Below, one piece after another: positions 48,939 to 58,448 of a stretch of 64,000 nucleotides of DNA. The DNA is from Mycobacterium colombiense. Lineage in GTDB: Bacteria; Actinomycetota; Actinomycetes; Mycobacteriales; Mycobacteriaceae. Under the pieces are notes generated by a model, which made no database searches, had not been told where the DNA came from, and was given only the letters and a program-made list of their open reading frames with translations. A program made the translations under genes and the position numbers. The first letter of the stretch is position 1, and each line of letters begins with the position of its first letter. Location of the stretch: the NCBI RefSeq assembly GCF_001665835.1, contig NZ_LZSX01000074.1, forward strand, positions 62,001 to 126,000, read 5' to 3'.

Positions 48939-49951
48939 GGTTTGTCGCCTCTCGATCGGTTCTGATTCCGATCAACTACCTGACCTCCAGCATTGCGCAC
49001 CGAAGGCTCCATGAGGGCCGATCCGTCGGCTTCGCTGTCGAGTTTGCGCAAGATGAGACCTTCCCGTAATGCCCACGGGCAAATATCCACTGATTCGATC
49101 GACAGCGCTCGCATACTTGCCTCCGCCACCAGAGCACCCGCAACGATCTGCGGTGCCCGTTCGGCGCTCACTCCTTCCAGTTCTGCCCGGTCAGCGGTCG
49201 TCATCCTAGAGATGAAAGATATGAGTTGCCTGAGGCCGTTTGCTGTGAGCGTCCTTTTGACCCGCGGTCCAGCGCCCGAGGGCGCCGCACCAGTGAGCCG
49301 CGCCAGCGAGCGGAAAGTCTTCGATGTCGCCACCGTCAGGTCGGGACCACCCGCCTCGAGGATGTTCACGGTGGCTTCGGAGAGCTCGGCGTCCAGCCAG
49401 TCCCGCAGCATCGCCACCCGGCGCCGGCCCGGGGGATCGTCGGGCAGCCACTCGCGGGTGAGCCGTCCGGCGCCCAGCGGCAGCGACAGCGCGACCTCCG
49501 GCTCCTCGTCCACGCCGCTGGACATCTCCAGCGAGCCGCCGCCGATGTCCAGGTTGATGATGCGGCCCGCGCTCCACCCGTACCACCGGCGCACCGCCAG
49601 GAAGGTCAGCCGCGACTCGTCGACCCCGGTCAACACCCGCAGTTCGACGCCGGTCTCCTTGCGCACCCGGCTCAGCACATCCTCGGAGTTGCCGGCGTCG
49701 CGGACCGCGGATGTGGCGAACGCCATCAGCTCCGCGCAGCCCGAACTGTCGGCGATCTTGGCGAATTCGTCGATCGTGGAGATCAGCTTCTCGGCACCGC
49801 GTTTGGTGATCTTGCCGGCGCTGTCGGTGGCCTCGGCCAGACGCAGAGTGGCTTTCGTCGAACTCATCGGGGTCGGATGACCGCCGCGGTGGGCATCGAC
49901 CACCAGCAGATGCACCGTGTTGCTGCCCACGTCGAGAACGCCCAATCGCAC
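48935..49951 (-). CDS. ppx1: Exopolyphosphatase Ppx1 (Ppx/GppA family)
   Basis: 338 residues from GTG 49951. Ppx/GppA fold with VLDVGSNTVHLLVVDA near 5 (phosphate loop), AFATSAVRDAGN, NLDIGGGSLEMSSG, and ALREGLILR. Rv0496 is a short-chain polyphosphatase. The enzyme releases phosphate from polyphosphate ends, and its neighbour SenX3-RegX3 senses phosphate, so the locus concentrates phosphate homeostasis functions. It overlaps the membrane protein gene by 4 bp. Confidence 0.93.
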   Translation of the reverse strand: MRLGVLDVGSNTVHLLVVDAHRGGHPTPMSSTKATLRLAEATDSAGKITKRGAEKLISTIDEFAKIADSSGCAELMAFATSAVRDAGNSEDVLSRVRKETGVELRVLTGVDESRLTFLAVRRWYGWSAGRIINLDIGGGSLEMSSGVDEEPEVALSLPLGAGRLTREWLPDDPPGRRRVAMLRDWLDAELSEATVNILEAGGPDLTVATSKTFRSLARLTGAAPSGAGPRVKRTLTANGLRQLISFISRMTTADRAELEGVSAERAPQIVAGALVAEASMRALSIESVDICPWALREGLILRKLDSEADGSALMEPSVRNAGGQVVDRNQNRSRGDKP

Positions 49952-50079
49952 GTAAACAACCTAACGAAGGCTCGGGGGCGGTGCTTTGCGCGACCCGGTT
50001 AACCCGCCGTGATCGCCGCCATAGGGACCCCGAGTGTCAGCGGCTCGGATGGGCCGAAGCGTGGTCTAACGTGGAACAC

Positions 50080-50865
50080 GTGGCGAATTCGCACCCGGAA
50101 CCGGGACAAGAGGTCGAGCTGGACTTCGCCCGCGAATGGGTGGAGTTCTACGACCCCGACAACCCCGAGCACCTCATCGCGGCGGACCTGACCTGGCTGC
50201 TCTCCCGATGGACCTGCGTGTTCGGCACCCCGGCCTGCCGGGGCACGGTGGAGGGCCGGCCGGACGACGGGTGCTGCTCGCACGGTGCGTTCCTGTCCGA
50301 CGACGACGACCGCGCCCGCCTGGACGACGCGGTGCAGAAGCTGACGGACGCCGATTGGCAATTTCGCGAAAAAGGGTTGGGCCGCAAGGGTTATCTGGAG
50401 CTCGACGAGCATGACGGCCAGCCGCAGTACCGCACCCGCAAGCACAAAGACGCGTGCATCTTCCTGAACCGGCCGGGTTTTGCGGGCGGCGTCGGCTGCG
50501 CACTGCACAGCAAGGCTCTCAAGCTGGGTGTGCCGCCGCTGACCATGAAGCCGGATGTGTGCTGGCAGTTGCCGATCCGTCGCAGCCAGGAGTGGGTGAC
50601 GCGGCCCGACGGCACCGAGATCCTCAAGACCTGGGTCACCGAATACGACCGCCGCGGTTGGGGTTCCGGCGGCGCCGACCTGCACTGGTACTGCACCGGT
50701 GATCCCGCCGCTCATGTCGGCGCCAAGCAGGTGTGGGAAAGCCTGGCCGACGAACTCACCGAACTGCTGGGCGCAAAGGCGTATTCCGAGCTGGCCGCAA
50801 TGTGCAAGCGCCGCAGCAAGTTAGGACTTATCGCGGTGCACCCGGCGACTCGCATCGCCGAGTAG
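50080..50865 (+). CDS. Cysteine-rich conserved protein (Rv0495c orthologue)
   Basis: 261 residues from the GTG at 50080, eight bases after a TAACGT box (50067-50072), with no ribosome site; this layout fits a leaderless transcript. A GTG at 50071 and upstream starts are alternatives. Eight cysteines form clusters CVFGTPAC (46/53), GCCSHGA (65/66), DACIFL, GGVGCALH and KPDVCWQLP. That pattern resembles Zn/Fe-chelating YkgJ-type proteins, so a metal or Fe-S site is likely. Rv0495c is reported essential and linked to redox balance. Function otherwise unknown. Divergent from ppx1. Confidence 0.85.
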   Translation: MANSHPEPGQEVELDFAREWVEFYDPDNPEHLIAADLTWLLSRWTCVFGTPACRGTVEGRPDDGCCSHGAFLSDDDDRARLDDAVQKLTDADWQFREKGLGRKGYLELDEHDGQPQYRTRKHKDACIFLNRPGFAGGVGCALHSKALKLGVPPLTMKPDVCWQLPIRRSQEWVTRPDGTEILKTWVTEYDRRGWGSGGADLHWYCTGDPAAHVGAKQVWESLADELTELLGAKAYSELAAMCKRRSKLGLIAVHPATRIAE

Positions 50866-51001
50866 CCGCACACTTCAGGCTGAAACCCGGTAAGCCGCGG
50901 TCGGCGACGGGAGCAGGCGATGGACGACGAAAAGCGATCGGCCGCCGCCCCACGGTGGCGTGGCACGGCAGGGCCATCCCCTCGTGTGTTAAGAACGGTG
51001 C

Positions 51002-51499
51002 GTGCCGGTCCCCGAATTCATCGTCGAGCTTCGCCGCTCCATCGGCCATGCACCGCTGTGGCTGCCCGGCATCACGGCAGTGACGATCAGAGATCGAAAA
51101 GTGTTGCTGGTCAAGCGATCCGACAACGGTGCGTGGACGGCCGTGACGGGGATCGTAGAGCCGGGCGAGAATCCGGCGGACTGCGCGGCGCGCGAAGTGC
51201 GCGAGGAGACCGGGGTCGGCGCGCGAGCCACCCGCCTCGCCTGGGTGCATGTGACCCGACCGGCCGTGCACGCCAACGGTGATCATGCCCAGTACCTGGA
51301 CCACGTGTTCCGGATGGACTGGCTGTCCGGGGAGCCCTATGCGGCCGACGACGAGAGCACGGCGGCCGCGTGGTTCGACCTCGCCGACCTTCCGCCGATG
51401 ACGGCGGACATGCGTCGGCGTATTACGTTGAGCGCCAACGACGATGGCCGGACCGTCTTCGACATCACCGATCCGCCGCCGACGGAGCCGTCCGGCTAG
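51002..51499 (+). CDS. Nudix hydrolase
   Basis: 165 residues from GTG 51002. The Nudix box is complete: GIVEPGENPADCAAREVREETGVGA near 48-72 (G-x5-E-x7-REx2EExGU). Upstream SDNGAWTAVT is typical for ADP-ribose/NADH or 8-oxo-dGTP type members, and a DDESTAAAWFDLADLP segment follows. The substrate is not predictable. In M. tuberculosis this place is held by Rv0492c-Rv0494. The stop overlaps the regX3 stop in convergent orientation over a CTAG palindrome at 51496-51499. Confidence 0.88.
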   Translation: MPVPEFIVELRRSIGHAPLWLPGITAVTIRDRKVLLVKRSDNGAWTAVTGIVEPGENPADCAAREVREETGVGARATRLAWVHVTRPAVHANGDHAQYLDHVFRMDWLSGEPYAADDESTAAAWFDLADLPPMTADMRRRITLSANDDGRTVFDITDPPPTEPSG

Positions 51500-52179
51500 C
51501 CTTCGAGCTTGTAGCCCAGCCCCCGCACCGTCACCAGGTGCACCGGGTTGGCCGGGTCGGATTCGATCTTGGACCGCAGCCGCTTGACGTGCACGTCGAG
51601 TGTCTTGGTGTCGCCGACGTAGTCGGCACCCCACACCCGGTCGATCAACTGTCCGCGGGTCAGCACCCGGCCGCTGTTGCGCATCAGATACTCAAGAAGG
51701 TCAAACTCCTTGAGCGGCAAGGTGATCGCATCGCCATTTACCGAGACGACGTGACGTTCCACATCCATCCGCACGGGGCCGGATTCGAGCACGCCATCGC
51801 TGATCTCGGAATCGTCGTCACCGCCACGGCGCAACACCGCCCGGATCCGCGCGATCAACTCGCGCGCCGAATACGGCTTGGTCACATAGTCGTCGGCACC
51901 GAGTTCGAGACCCACAACCTTGTCGATCTCGCTGTCGCGGGCGGTGACCATGATCACCGGCACGCTGGAACGCGCCCGCAGTTGCTTGCAGACGTCGGTG
52001 CCGGAGATTCCGGGCAGCATCAGGTCGAGCAGCACAATGTCGGCGCCGCCCCGATCAAACTCGGCCAGCGCGGCCGAACCGTCAGTCACCACGGTGGCCT
52101 CGAAACCCTCCTTGCGGAGCAGGAAGGCCAGCGGATCGGCCAGCGACTCCTCGTCCTCCACGATCAGCACACTGGTCAT
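51496..52179 (-). CDS. regX3: Response regulator RegX3
   Basis: 227 residues, OmpR/PhoB type. Receiver domain with Asp52 (LLDLMLPG), acid pocket VEDEE, Thr in VTARD, and Lys in TKPYSARE. The winged-helix DNA-binding domain is at 130-227 (LKEFDLLEYLMRNSGRVLTRGQL, VHVKRLRSKIE). It is phosphorylated by SenX3 and controls phosphate-starvation genes, including pst and ESX-5 functions in M. tuberculosis. The ATG overlaps the senX3 stop (ATGA). Orthologue of Rv0491. Confidence 0.97.
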   Translation of the reverse strand: MTSVLIVEDEESLADPLAFLLRKEGFEATVVTDGSAALAEFDRGGADIVLLDLMLPGISGTDVCKQLRARSSVPVIMVTARDSEIDKVVGLELGADDYVTKPYSARELIARIRAVLRRGGDDDSEISDGVLESGPVRMDVERHVVSVNGDAITLPLKEFDLLEYLMRNSGRVLTRGQLIDRVWGADYVGDTKTLDVHVKRLRSKIESDPANPVHLVTVRGLGYKLEG

Positions 52180-53399
52180 CGACTTAGTTCTTCCTCTCGT
52201 TGTGAGCGGTTGGGCCGCACATCGCGACCCTGTGCTTGCTCGGATTCATCATGGTCCTGATCAGACGCCATGGCAGCCGGAATGGAAAGGGTGAATGTCG
52301 ATCCGGTTCCGGGTTTGCTCCATACGCCGATGCTGCCGTTGTGGTTGGCCGCGACGTGCTTGACGATGGCCAGGCCCAGACCGCTGCCGCCGGTGGCGCG
52401 TGAGCGTGCCTTGTCGCCTCGGAAGAACCGCTCGAAAACCCGCTCCTGGTCTTCCAGGGCGATTCCGATGCCGCGGTCGGTCACCGCGATCTCGACGTTG
52501 TCGCCGCGGCGGCGGCGACTGATCGACACCGGCGAACCCGGCGGCGAGTAGGCGATGGCGTTGGACACCAGGTTGGCCAGGGCGGTCACCAGCAGCGTCT
52601 CGTCGCCCAGCACCCGCAGACCGCTTGGCGCGTCAGTGCGCACCTCGATATCGGTGTTGTCGGCTGCCACCTTGTGGCGCGAAATCGCTTCGCCCACAAC
52701 CTGATCGACGTCGACCTCGATGACGGTGGGCAGCCGTTCGGCACCCTGCAACCGGGACAGCTCGATCAGCTCGGCGACCATGTCGCCCAGCCGGTTGGCT
52801 TCGACGAGCACCTTCTCGGCGAACCGCCGCACGGTTTCGGAGTCGTCGGAGGAGGCCAGCAGCGCCTCGGCGAGCAGCGCCATGGCGCCGACCGGGGTCT
52901 TGAGCTCGTGGCTGACGTTGGCCACGAAGTCGCGCCGCGTCGCTTCCATCCGCGCGTAGTCGGACTGATCGTGGGCGAAGACCACGGCGAATCGGCGGTC
53001 TTCTTCGCTGAGCAACCGGGCCTGGCCGTGCACCGAGAGCCCGGATCGGCCGCCCGACCGTTTCGCCGGCTGCAGGTCGAATTCGACGTCGACGCCGGTC
53101 AGGGCCTGCTGCGCCGCCTGCCAGGCCTGGTCATCGAGCTGACGATCGCGCACCAGGCCCAACTCCTTGGCCCGGTCATTGAGGTAGACGACGTCGCGAT
53201 GGGCGTCCACCACCGCCGCGCCCAGCGGCATCAGCGCCACGATGCGTTGCAGCATCTGCGCGACGGTGATCCCGGTCCACTCGACCCGCTGGCGGCGCTG
53301 CACCGCCCGCGGTGACAGCCGGATTCCGACCAGTACACCTGCGGTCAGCGCCAGCGCGGACAAAACCCCGGCCAGCAACAGCGCCGAGAACACAGTCAC
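52176..53399 (-). CDS. senX3: Sensor histidine kinase SenX3
   Basis: 407 residues from GTG 53399. N-terminal membrane helices (about 3-26), a PAS-like domain (GAAVVDAHRDVVYLNDRAKELG near 60-80), a HisKA with His164 in FVANVSHELKTP, and a HATPase (NAIAYSPPG, DRGIGIALEDQ, GGSGLGLAIVKH). SenX3 phosphorylates RegX3 when phosphate is low; in M. tuberculosis the PstA1/PhoY system controls it. The M. tuberculosis MIRU between senX3 and regX3 is missing here. A candidate three-repeat regulator site lies upstream. Confidence 0.97.
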   Translation of the reverse strand: MTVFSALLLAGVLSALALTAGVLVGIRLSPRAVQRRQRVEWTGITVAQMLQRIVALMPLGAAVVDAHRDVVYLNDRAKELGLVRDRQLDDQAWQAAQQALTGVDVEFDLQPAKRSGGRSGLSVHGQARLLSEEDRRFAVVFAHDQSDYARMEATRRDFVANVSHELKTPVGAMALLAEALLASSDDSETVRRFAEKVLVEANRLGDMVAELIELSRLQGAERLPTVIEVDVDQVVGEAISRHKVAADNTDIEVRTDAPSGLRVLGDETLLVTALANLVSNAIAYSPPGSPVSISRRRRGDNVEIAVTDRGIGIALEDQERVFERFFRGDKARSRATGGSGLGLAIVKHVAANHNGSIGVWSKPGTGSTFTLSIPAAMASDQDHDESEQAQGRDVRPNRSQREEELSR

Positions 53400-53482
53400 A
53401 TAGCAAATCCTACAAATCTTCCTGAACGCTGCCCTAGCGGAACGAGGCCAAAATCGGACAAGTCACATTTTGCGCCACAGGT

Positions 53483-53510
53483 GTTCCGCTTCCGTTCACG
53501 CGATGTTCGG
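53483..53510 (+). promoter_or_regulatory. Candidate RegX3 (Pho-box-like) operator upstream of senX3
   Basis: Three GTTC direct repeats with an exact 11-bp period: GTTCCG (53483), GTTCAC (53494), GTTCGG (53505), 84-112 bp before the senX3 start. Tandem 11-bp direct repeats are the usual layout for PhoB-type regulators, and RegX3 is known to autoregulate senX3-regX3. Binding itself is inference. Confidence 0.55.
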
Positions 53511-53552
53511 CTAAATGGGCCTTTATCTCGCAAAACGACGAGTGCGCCGGCG

Positions 53553-54302
53553 TCAGCCACGCCCCTGGCTGGCAACCGCGGCGGCGCCGGCAGCGGCCGC
53601 CTCCGGGTCCAGATAGGTGCCACCGGGCACCACGGGCCGCAGGTCAGCGTCCAGGTCGTAGCGCAGCGGGATGCCGGTCGGGATGTTCAATCCGGCGATC
53701 TCGTCGTCGGACACCTGGTCGAGGTGCTTGACCAGGGCCCGCAGCGAGTTGCCGTGCGCGACGATCAGCACCGTCTTGCCGCTGCGCAGGTCCGGGACGA
53801 TGACGTCGGTGAAATACGGCAGGAAACGCACGACCACATCGGCCAGGCACTCGGTGAGCGGGCCGCCGCCGATGTCGGCGTACCGGGGATCGGTGTCCTG
53901 GCTGTAGGTGCTGCCCTTCTCGATGGGCGGGGGCGGCGTGTCGTAGCTGCGCCGCCAGGCCATGAACTGGTCCTCGCCGTAGCGGGCCTTCGTCTCGGCC
54001 TTGTCCAGCCCCTGCAGCGCCCCGTAATGACGCTCGTTGAGGCGCCAGGTGCGACGCACCGGAATCCACAGCCGGTCGGCGGCGTCCAGCGCCAGGTGCG
54101 CGGTGGAGATGGCCCGGCGCAGCAGCGAGGTGTAGAGGATGTCGGGCAGCAGGTTGTTCTCGGTCAGCAACTCACCGCTGCGCACGGCCTCGGCCCGGCC
54201 CTTCTCGGTGAGGCCGACGTCGACCCAACCGGTGAAGAGGTTCAGCGAGTTCCATTCGCTTTCGCCGTGGCGAAGCAGTACCAGCGTGGCGGTGTCACCC
54301 AT
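53553..54302 (-). CDS. gpm1: 2,3-bisphosphoglycerate-dependent phosphoglycerate mutase
   Basis: 249 residues, same as M. tuberculosis Gpm1. It interconverts 3- and 2-phosphoglycerate in glycolysis and gluconeogenesis. The phospho-His is His12 (LLRHGESEWN), with the second His in VAHGNSLRAL. Other motifs are FTGWVDVGLTEKG, RRAISTAHLAL, NERHYGALQG and IPTGIPLRYDLD. ATG at 54302. A separate transcription unit from senX3, with a 153-bp gap. Orthologue of Rv0489. Confidence 0.96.
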   Translation of the reverse strand: MGDTATLVLLRHGESEWNSLNLFTGWVDVGLTEKGRAEAVRSGELLTENNLLPDILYTSLLRRAISTAHLALDAADRLWIPVRRTWRLNERHYGALQGLDKAETKARYGEDQFMAWRRSYDTPPPPIEKGSTYSQDTDPRYADIGGGPLTECLADVVVRFLPYFTDVIVPDLRSGKTVLIVAHGNSLRALVKHLDQVSDDEIAGLNIPTGIPLRYDLDADLRPVVPGGTYLDPEAAAAGAAAVASQGRG

Positions 54303-54327
54303 GCCGGCTAGTCTCTCACGCACTCAT

Positions 54328-54852
54328 TCAGCGGTTGTCAGCGTCATCGTCGTCATCGTCGATCAGGTGAGCGAAGGCCTCCAGGTTCTTCAGCGACTCA
54401 CCGCGAGACACCCGCCACTCCCACTCTTTCTGGATCGACGAACGAAAACCCAACTCCAGCAACGTATTGAAGTCCGAATCCACCGCTTCGAGCACCTGCC
54501 CGAGCACCCGGTCGAGTTCGTCGGCGTCCACCGAGGCCAGCGACATGCGGCCCACCAGATAGATGTCCCCGACGTTGTCCAGCGTGTAGGCCACGCCGTA
54601 GAGGCGGCGGTTGCGCTTGAGCAGGAAACGGTAGACGCCTTCGTGGTTCTCGTCGGGCTTGCGGCACACGAACGCCTCGACCCGCACCGAATGCTCGCCG
54701 ACGCTCAGGATGGTGTTGGTCTTGAGCTTGCGCTCGCCGGGCAGTTCCACCACCAGTCCCGACAGACCACCGTGTGCGCCAGCGTGTTTCGAGTAGTTCA
54801 ATCCGCTGGCCTGCAGGGCGTCCTCGATCACGCGCTCCACCGTGGCGGTCAT
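54328..54852 (-). CDS. YbjN-domain protein (Rv0487 orthologue)
   Basis: 174 residues from ATG 54852. It resembles the YbjN/type III secretion-chaperone-like fold: ERVIEDALQASGLNY, VELPGERKLKTNTIL, VRVEAFVCRKPDENH, FLLKRNRRLYGVAYTLDNVGDIYLVG, and an acidic tail DDDDDDADNR. Function unknown. It overlaps the mshA stop by 4 bp (ATGA) and is probably co-translated with it. M. tuberculosis carries an added LysE-family gene (Rv0488) before gpm1, which is missing here. Confidence 0.85.
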   Translation of the reverse strand: MTATVERVIEDALQASGLNYSKHAGAHGGLSGLVVELPGERKLKTNTILSVGEHSVRVEAFVCRKPDENHEGVYRFLLKRNRRLYGVAYTLDNVGDIYLVGRMSLASVDADELDRVLGQVLEAVDSDFNTLLELGFRSSIQKEWEWRVSRGESLKNLEAFAHLIDDDDDDADNR

Positions 54853-56123
54853 GCGCCCACCTCCCGGCGCTCGGCGGTGTATTCGCGGATCGCGCGCCGA
54901 TAGCTGGCCAACAGCGCATCGGTGGTGTGGTCCCAGGAGAACGTGGCGGCGTGCGCGGCGGCCGCGCGGCCCATCTCCTCGGCTTGCGGCGCGGGCAACC
55001 GCAGCAGCCGGCCCAGCGCATCCGCCCACTGCCCGACGTCGTGCCCGGCCACCAGCGTGCCGGTCATCCCGTCCTGCACGGCCACCGGCAAACCGCCGAC
55101 CGCGGCCGCGGCCACCGGCGTCCCGCACGCCTGCGCCTCGAGGGCGACCAGGCCGAAGGACTCCGAATAGCTGGGCACCGCAACAAGATTGGCCGCCTGG
55201 AACAACGTGGCCAGATTCGGGCGCGACTGCGGGGGCAGGAACGTCACGCGCTCGGCGATACCAAGTTCGTCGGCCAGCCGCACCAATCCGTCCGGGGAGG
55301 CCAGCCCGCTGCCCGAGGGCCCGCCGGCCACCACGATGCGCACGCCGGGCAGTTGCGCGGCGGCGCGCAACACGATGTCGGGCGCCTTCAGCGGCTGGAT
55401 CCTGCCGACGAACGCCACGATGTCTTCGTCGAGCGGTAGCCCCAGTTCGGCCCGGGCGGCCCTGCGGTCGCCGGGGCGGAACATGTCGAGATCCACTCCG
55501 GGATGGACGATGTCGATCCTCGCCGGGTCGGCATGGTGAATCGAGATCAGTTGCTTGGCTTCGTCCTCGGTGTTGACGATCAGCCGGTCTGCCTCGTCGA
55601 CAACCTGCTGCTCGCCGACCGTGCGCAGCGGCGGCTCGGGCGAATCCCCCTCGGCCAGCGCCGCGTTCTTGACCGCGGCGAGCGTGTGCGCGGTGTGCAC
55701 CAACGGCACCGCCCAGCGGTCCCGCGCCAGCCAACCGACCTGTCCGGACAGCCAATAGTGCGAGTGCACGATGTCGTAGTGGCCCGGCTCGTGCGATGCC
55801 TCGGCGCGCAACACTCCGGCCGCGAACGCGCACAGCTGGGTGGGCAGGTCGTATTTGTCCAGGCCCTCGAATGGGCCCGCGACGACATTGCGGACCAGCA
55901 CCCCGGGCGCCACCCGCGCGACCGGCGGGTCGGCGGAGGCGGTCGCGCGCGTGAAGATCTCGACCTCGATGCCCCGCCGCGCCAGGTGCAACGCGGTCTG
56001 CAGCACGTAGACGTTCATGCCGCCCGCGTCGCCGGTGCCGGGCTGGGCCAGTGGTGAGGTGTGGACCGCCAACACTGCGACCCGGCGCGGCTCATTCAGC
56101 CGCAAAACGTCGTCGTGCCGCAC
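54849..56123 (-). CDS. mshA: D-inositol-3-phosphate glycosyltransferase MshA
   Basis: 424 residues from GTG 56123. A GT-B/GT4 retaining glycosyltransferase making the first mycothiol intermediate from UDP-GlcNAc and inositol-3-phosphate. N-terminal SPLAQPGTGDAGGMNVY loop; DIVHSHYWLSG; HTAHTL; the donor-binding C-terminal half has FVGRIQPLKAPDIVL, PSYSESFGLVALEAQACGTPV. The N-terminus is shorter than in M. tuberculosis, which has a 45-residue extension. Orthologue of Rv0486. Confidence 0.94.
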   Translation of the reverse strand: MRHDDVLRLNEPRRVAVLAVHTSPLAQPGTGDAGGMNVYVLQTALHLARRGIEVEIFTRATASADPPVARVAPGVLVRNVVAGPFEGLDKYDLPTQLCAFAAGVLRAEASHEPGHYDIVHSHYWLSGQVGWLARDRWAVPLVHTAHTLAAVKNAALAEGDSPEPPLRTVGEQQVVDEADRLIVNTEDEAKQLISIHHADPARIDIVHPGVDLDMFRPGDRRAARAELGLPLDEDIVAFVGRIQPLKAPDIVLRAAAQLPGVRIVVAGGPSGSGLASPDGLVRLADELGIAERVTFLPPQSRPNLATLFQAANLVAVPSYSESFGLVALEAQACGTPVAAAAVGGLPVAVQDGMTGTLVAGHDVGQWADALGRLLRLPAPQAEEMGRAAAAHAATFSWDHTTDALLASYRRAIREYTAERREVGA

Positions 56124-56184
56124 CCTGTCATCTTTACAGGATGGCGCGCCGGCCAGCCCAAGCGCGCTGGACACTACAGTCGCG

Positions 56185-57519
56185 TCAGGCGGACGACTCG
56201 TCGCGAGCGGCGTCGTGCAGCCGGGCATCCAGCGCCCCGGCGCGCCGCATCCCACCCAGCGGGTCGGCGTACAGCCCGGACAGCGAGACGGTTCCCGCGC
56301 CGGCCTCCTGCACCCGGTTGCCGAAGGTGGTGAGGCGGATGTCGCGGGGCCCCAGCACCGAGCGTTCCGCGAAGGCCGCCTCCACCTGCTCCATCGCCTC
56401 GGGGTACTCGGTGAAAGCCTGGCCGCCGACCACCAGCTCGTCGGGGTTGAGCATGTCGCGCAGCAACGCCACCGCCTCGCCGAGCACGCGGCCCCGCTCG
56501 GCGAGCAGGTCCTTGGCCTGCTGGTTGCCGGCCCGCGCCACCCGCAGCAGATCGGAGATGCCGCTGGCGGAGCCGTTCGCACGGTTCGCTGGGGCGAACG
56601 GCAGGATGCGTTGCTGGCGGGCGACGGCCACGACGGCCTCGTCGCTGACGGTCGACTCCAGCTGACCGGTGCCGCCGAGCAGCTCGGAGTGGGCCGGCAG
56701 GGTCGCGATGGTGCCCGGACCGCTGGCCGGGACGTGCACCCGCCCGCCGATCACCAGCGCGTAGCCCACGGTCTCGCGGGCGTAGACGTACAAGCTGGTC
56801 GGCGAGCTGGGCAGGAAGCGCCGCATGCCCAGCAGCAGCTCCGCGCCGGCCATGGCGTCGACGTGCGAGGCCACCGAGACCGGCAGGCCCAGCGCGTCGG
56901 CCAGCACCTGCCCGACCGGCGCCTGGCGCCAGCCCAGCCGCGGGTGGTCCACCTGGCCGGTGGCGCTGTCGACGGTGCCACCGATGGCGACCCCGACCCA
57001 CAGCGGCCGTCGCCGATGCCAACGCCGCAGGTAGCGGCGGGCGCTGTCGGCCAGCGTCGCCAGCGCGGGGCCGGCCGGGTTGCGCGGTGTCGGGGTCTCG
57101 ACCGTGTCGAGGGTGCGCCCGAACAGGTCGGTGGCCACGATGCTGGTGGTCCGCGCACCGATGTGGATGCCGAGCGTCACGAACGGCTCGTGGTTGACCT
57201 CCACCGGCACGCGCGGGCGGCCGATGGCGCCGGAGACGGCCAGGTCGGCGCGCTCGCGCAGCAGGCCTGCTTCCAGCAGTGCGATGACCTGACGGTTGAC
57301 CGTGGCGATGCTCAGCGAGGTGACGCCGGCGATGACGTCACGGCCGACCGGGCCGCGCAACCGCACCGCCCGGAAGACGGAGGCGGCCGCCGAGTCGGGG
57401 ATGTTCAGCGCCGGCGGCACGATCTGCCGGCGCACCGGGCGGGGGCCCTTTTGACCAGGCAGGTGCCCGACGGCACGGCTGGGCGAATGATGGGTATGGG
57501 TGAGGGTATTCGTACGCAC
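56185..57519 (-). CDS. ROK-family transcriptional regulator (Rv0485 orthologue)
   Basis: 444 residues from GTG 57519, with AAAAGGA six bases upstream; a GTG at 57561 is an alternative without such a site. An N-terminal winged helix (ASVFRAVRLRGPVGRDVIAG, SIATVNRQVIALLEAGLL) is followed by a ROK sugar-kinase-like domain (TLGIHIGARTTSIVATDLFG, VGVAIGGTVDSATGQVDHPRLG) with partly degenerate kinase motifs, plus a C-terminal part lacking the Zn-binding Cys. In M. tuberculosis Rv0485 affects pe13/ppe18 expression. Divergent from the SDR gene. Confidence 0.88.
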   Translation of the reverse strand: MRTNTLTHTHHSPSRAVGHLPGQKGPRPVRRQIVPPALNIPDSAAASVFRAVRLRGPVGRDVIAGVTSLSIATVNRQVIALLEAGLLRERADLAVSGAIGRPRVPVEVNHEPFVTLGIHIGARTTSIVATDLFGRTLDTVETPTPRNPAGPALATLADSARRYLRRWHRRRPLWVGVAIGGTVDSATGQVDHPRLGWRQAPVGQVLADALGLPVSVASHVDAMAGAELLLGMRRFLPSSPTSLYVYARETVGYALVIGGRVHVPASGPGTIATLPAHSELLGGTGQLESTVSDEAVVAVARQQRILPFAPANRANGSASGISDLLRVARAGNQQAKDLLAERGRVLGEAVALLRDMLNPDELVVGGQAFTEYPEAMEQVEAAFAERSVLGPRDIRLTTFGNRVQEAGAGTVSLSGLYADPLGGMRRAGALDARLHDAARDESSA

Positions 57520-57698
57520 GAGCGTCCTTTTTGTCCGATTTTCGCTGGCCGTCTTGGCCACACCTGGCTGGGTTCAGGAGCGGCAAAGTGCGCAGCAACA
57601 ACACGCACCCGCCGCGCACAGACACGCGGCGGTGGTGGTGTTGGACAGGGCGCTAAGGAGCACACGCAAAATCTAGCACGTTCATTAAGGTTGTTTCG

Positions 57699-58431
<733 letters not shown>

Positions 58432-58448
<17 letters not shown>

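Noticed and set aside
49952..50079. A longer N-terminus for the Rv0495c-like protein starting at 49981
   Set aside because: The extra sequence is Arg/Cys-rich with no ribosome site, and the TANNNT box fits a start at 50080 better.
54303..54327. A LysE-family gene beside gpm1, as in M. tuberculosis
   Set aside because: There is only a 25-bp gap, with no room for such a gene.
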